Source of the DNA: Opitutaceae bacterium
GTDB taxonomy: Bacteria; Verrucomicrobiota; Verrucomicrobiia; Opitutales; Opitutaceae
DNA length: 8,693 nucleotides
Direction of reading: 5' to 3'
NCBI GenBank assembly: GCA_025352845.1
Contig: JANXSC010000477.1
Location: forward strand, 1-8,693
Both the position numbers and the translations under genes were made by a program. The number at the start of each line of letters is the position of its first letter. Positions within the stretch are counted from its first letter, which is position 1. Below the pieces are notes generated by a model. The model was not told where the DNA came from. It did not search any database and saw nothing but the letters and a program-made list of their open reading frames with translations. Positions 7,804-8,693 of the stretch are shown in pieces.

Positions 7804-7922
7804 GGGGTGAAGTGAATTGGGCAATGTCGAGACGAAGGCCGCGAGCCCAGAGTTGCCTTGGACGTAATTCCCCAAGCGAAGAATTGACCCCGCCCCATCG
7901 CGCAGGCTACCTCTCACTTCTT
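7804..7922. promoter_or_regulatory. Divergent promoter region between the Tat protein and glycyl-tRNA synthetase
   Basis: These 119 bp must carry the start signals of both outward-facing genes unless transcription enters from elsewhere. Neither gene has a recognisable Shine-Dalgarno sequence. The middle contains an interrupted inverted repeat, CTTGG (7857-7861) with CCAAG (7872-7876). TTGACC at 7884-7889 resembles a -35 box for the plus strand, but the sequence 17-18 bases on (around 7907-7913) is a poor -10. I see no T-box, riboswitch or small gene here. Confidence 0.4.
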
Positions 7923-8693
7923 ATGTCCGCAGAATCGACCACTCCCGCTGTCACCATGGATGCCATTGTCGCGCTCGCGAAGCGGCGCGGCTTCATCTTT
8001 CAGTCGTCGGAAATCTACGGCGGGTTCAACGGCTTCTTCGACTACGGTCCGCTCGGCTCCGAGCTGAAGAAGAACATCCGCGACTGCTGGTGGGCCGACA
8101 TGGTGCGCCGCCGCGACGACATCGTCGGCATCGAGACCTCGATCATCATGCACCCGAAGGTCTGGGAGGCCTCGGGCCACGTCGCCGGCTTCAGCGATCC
8201 GCTGGTGGACTGCAAGGTGAGCAAGCAGCGGTTTCGGGCGGATCAGTTGTTTTTCGCGGCAGTTACACTAAACGATGCCACCGTATCCCAAGCTTTGATT
8301 GAATTTCTGATCGTAAGCGTAAAGATGAGCCGTGGCGAAGCCGTCAGTAAATTTGATCCACAAACACATCGCCTAATTTCTCCTACCGTCATCGGTTACG
8401 TGAGCGCGCTCGAAAGCGAGAAAACCATCGAAGAACTCCAAGCCGCAGCCGAGACGTTTAAGCGCAAAAAAGCCATTCAGGGCACGCTCGCTCCTGTCGT
8501 CGCGAAAGATTTCACCGAGGCTAAGCCCGACGAAATCCCGCTCATCCCCTCCCCCGCCACCGGCGAGCCCGGCAGCCTCACCGAGGCGCGCGCGTTCAAC
8601 ATGATGTTCCAGACGAACGTCGGCGCGATGACCGACGCCTCGTCCGTCGCCTACCTGCGGCCCGAGACGGCGCAGGGCATGTTCGTGGATTTC
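7923..8693 (+). CDS. glyQS: Glycine--tRNA ligase, alpha2 (single-subunit) type, 3'-truncated by window edge
   Basis: This enzyme charges tRNA-Gly with glycine using ATP in the cytoplasm. The first 257 codons are visible and the frame is open to the last base. The class II catalytic start is clear: KRRGFIFQSSEIYGG (residues 20-34), FDYGPLGSELK (39-49), VDCKVSKQRFRADQL (95-109), FNMMFQTNVG (225-234) and the hallmark LRPETAQG, just before the window ends. This is the eukaryote/Thermus-like homodimeric form, not the alpha2-beta2 form of Escherichia coli. Motifs 2 and 3 and the anticodon-binding domain lie beyond the window. ATG 7923 is chosen as the first start; ATG 7956 (MDAIVAL) is an alternative and neither has a Shine-Dalgarno. 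Between L109 and F225 are 115 residues, longer than I recall for Thermus or human (about 70), and part of this is AT-richer. Its neighbour on the left is divergent and unrelated in role. Confidence 0.96.
   Translation, partial: MSAESTTPAVTMDAIVALAKRRGFIFQSSEIYGGFNGFFDYGPLGSELKKNIRDCWWADMVRRRDDIVGIETSIIMHPKVWEASGHVAGFSDPLVDCKVSKQRFRADQLFFAAVTLNDATVSQALIEFLIVSVKMSRGEAVSKFDPQTHRLISPTVIGYVSALESEKTIEELQAAAETFKRKKAIQGTLAPVVAKDFTEAKPDEIPLIPSPATGEPGSLTEARAFNMMFQTNVGAMTDASSVAYLRPETAQGMFVDF
8250..8520 (+). other. glyQS: Low-GC segment in the variable catalytic insertion of glycyl-tRNA synthetase
   Basis: Counted by hand, G+C is about 46% over 8251-8400 and about 50% over 8251-8520, against about 58-72% in the blocks of the same gene just before and after. 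Codons such as CTA, GTA, ACA, ATT, TCT and CCT cluster here and are scarce elsewhere in the window. The frame stays open and the conserved enzyme blocks resume downstream, so this is an in-frame variable or inserted stretch (about residues 110-199), not a break in the gene. Confidence 0.6.

Noticed and set aside
7804..7917. 38-residue N-terminal extension of the Tat protein from 7917
   Set aside because: It would push the twin-arginine motif inside the protein and use nearly the whole divergent promoter region up to the synthetase start.
7804..7922. T-box or glycine riboswitch ahead of glycyl-tRNA synthetase
   Set aside because: The region is short and has no T-box consensus or glycine-aptamer-like pattern, and T-boxes are mainly a feature of Gram-positive bacteria.
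8250..8520. Frameshift or pseudogene in glycyl-tRNA synthetase
   Set aside because: The frame stays open through the low-GC stretch, and FNMMFQTNVG and LRPETAQG follow in the same frame.

Overview
The window is GC-rich DNA (roughly two thirds G+C by eye) with strong G/C preference at third codon positions. It holds four protein genes. The C-terminal TonB-dependent receptor style, the unclassified exported glycoside hydrolases and the single-subunit (alpha2-type) glycyl-tRNA synthetase together suggest a member of the Verrucomicrobiota, probably an Opitutaceae-like carbohydrate degrader. This lineage is inferred from protein style, not from a marker-gene comparison.

Layout. Bases 2-2851 (+) are the 3' part of a TonB-dependent outer-membrane receptor whose signal peptide and most of whose plug lie upstream of the window. 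After an 89-bp gap with a small hairpin and a 14-bp near-palindrome comes a Sec-exported 853-residue glycoside-hydrolase-like protein, 2941-5502 (+). A Tat-exported 745-residue protein with a GH42/GHL6-like barrel runs towards it on the minus strand (7803-5566). The 63-bp gap between these convergent genes is almost wholly a 71-bp element with imperfect terminal inverted repeats, and its GTAG ends supply the TAG stop codons of both genes. A 119-bp divergent intergenic region separates the Tat protein from glycyl-tRNA synthetase (7923 to beyond the window end, +).

How the parts may work together. The receptor and the two exported hydrolases look like a small glycan-use locus: saccharides are cut outside the cytoplasm and taken up through the TonB-dependent channel. 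No SusD-like protein, transporter or regulator is visible, and the substrate cannot be read from sequence. The glycyl-tRNA synthetase is a housekeeping neighbour. Within it, a stretch of about 150-270 bp has clearly lower G+C and different codon use, and lies in the variable insertion between the conserved catalytic blocks.

The points most worth a second look are the 71-bp element, a GH42-type cysteine cluster without the usual Asn-Glu acid/base in the Tat protein, the unassigned hydrolase family of the Sec protein, and the low-GC segment in the synthetase. No tRNA, rRNA, CRISPR array, insertion sequence or riboswitch was recognised.
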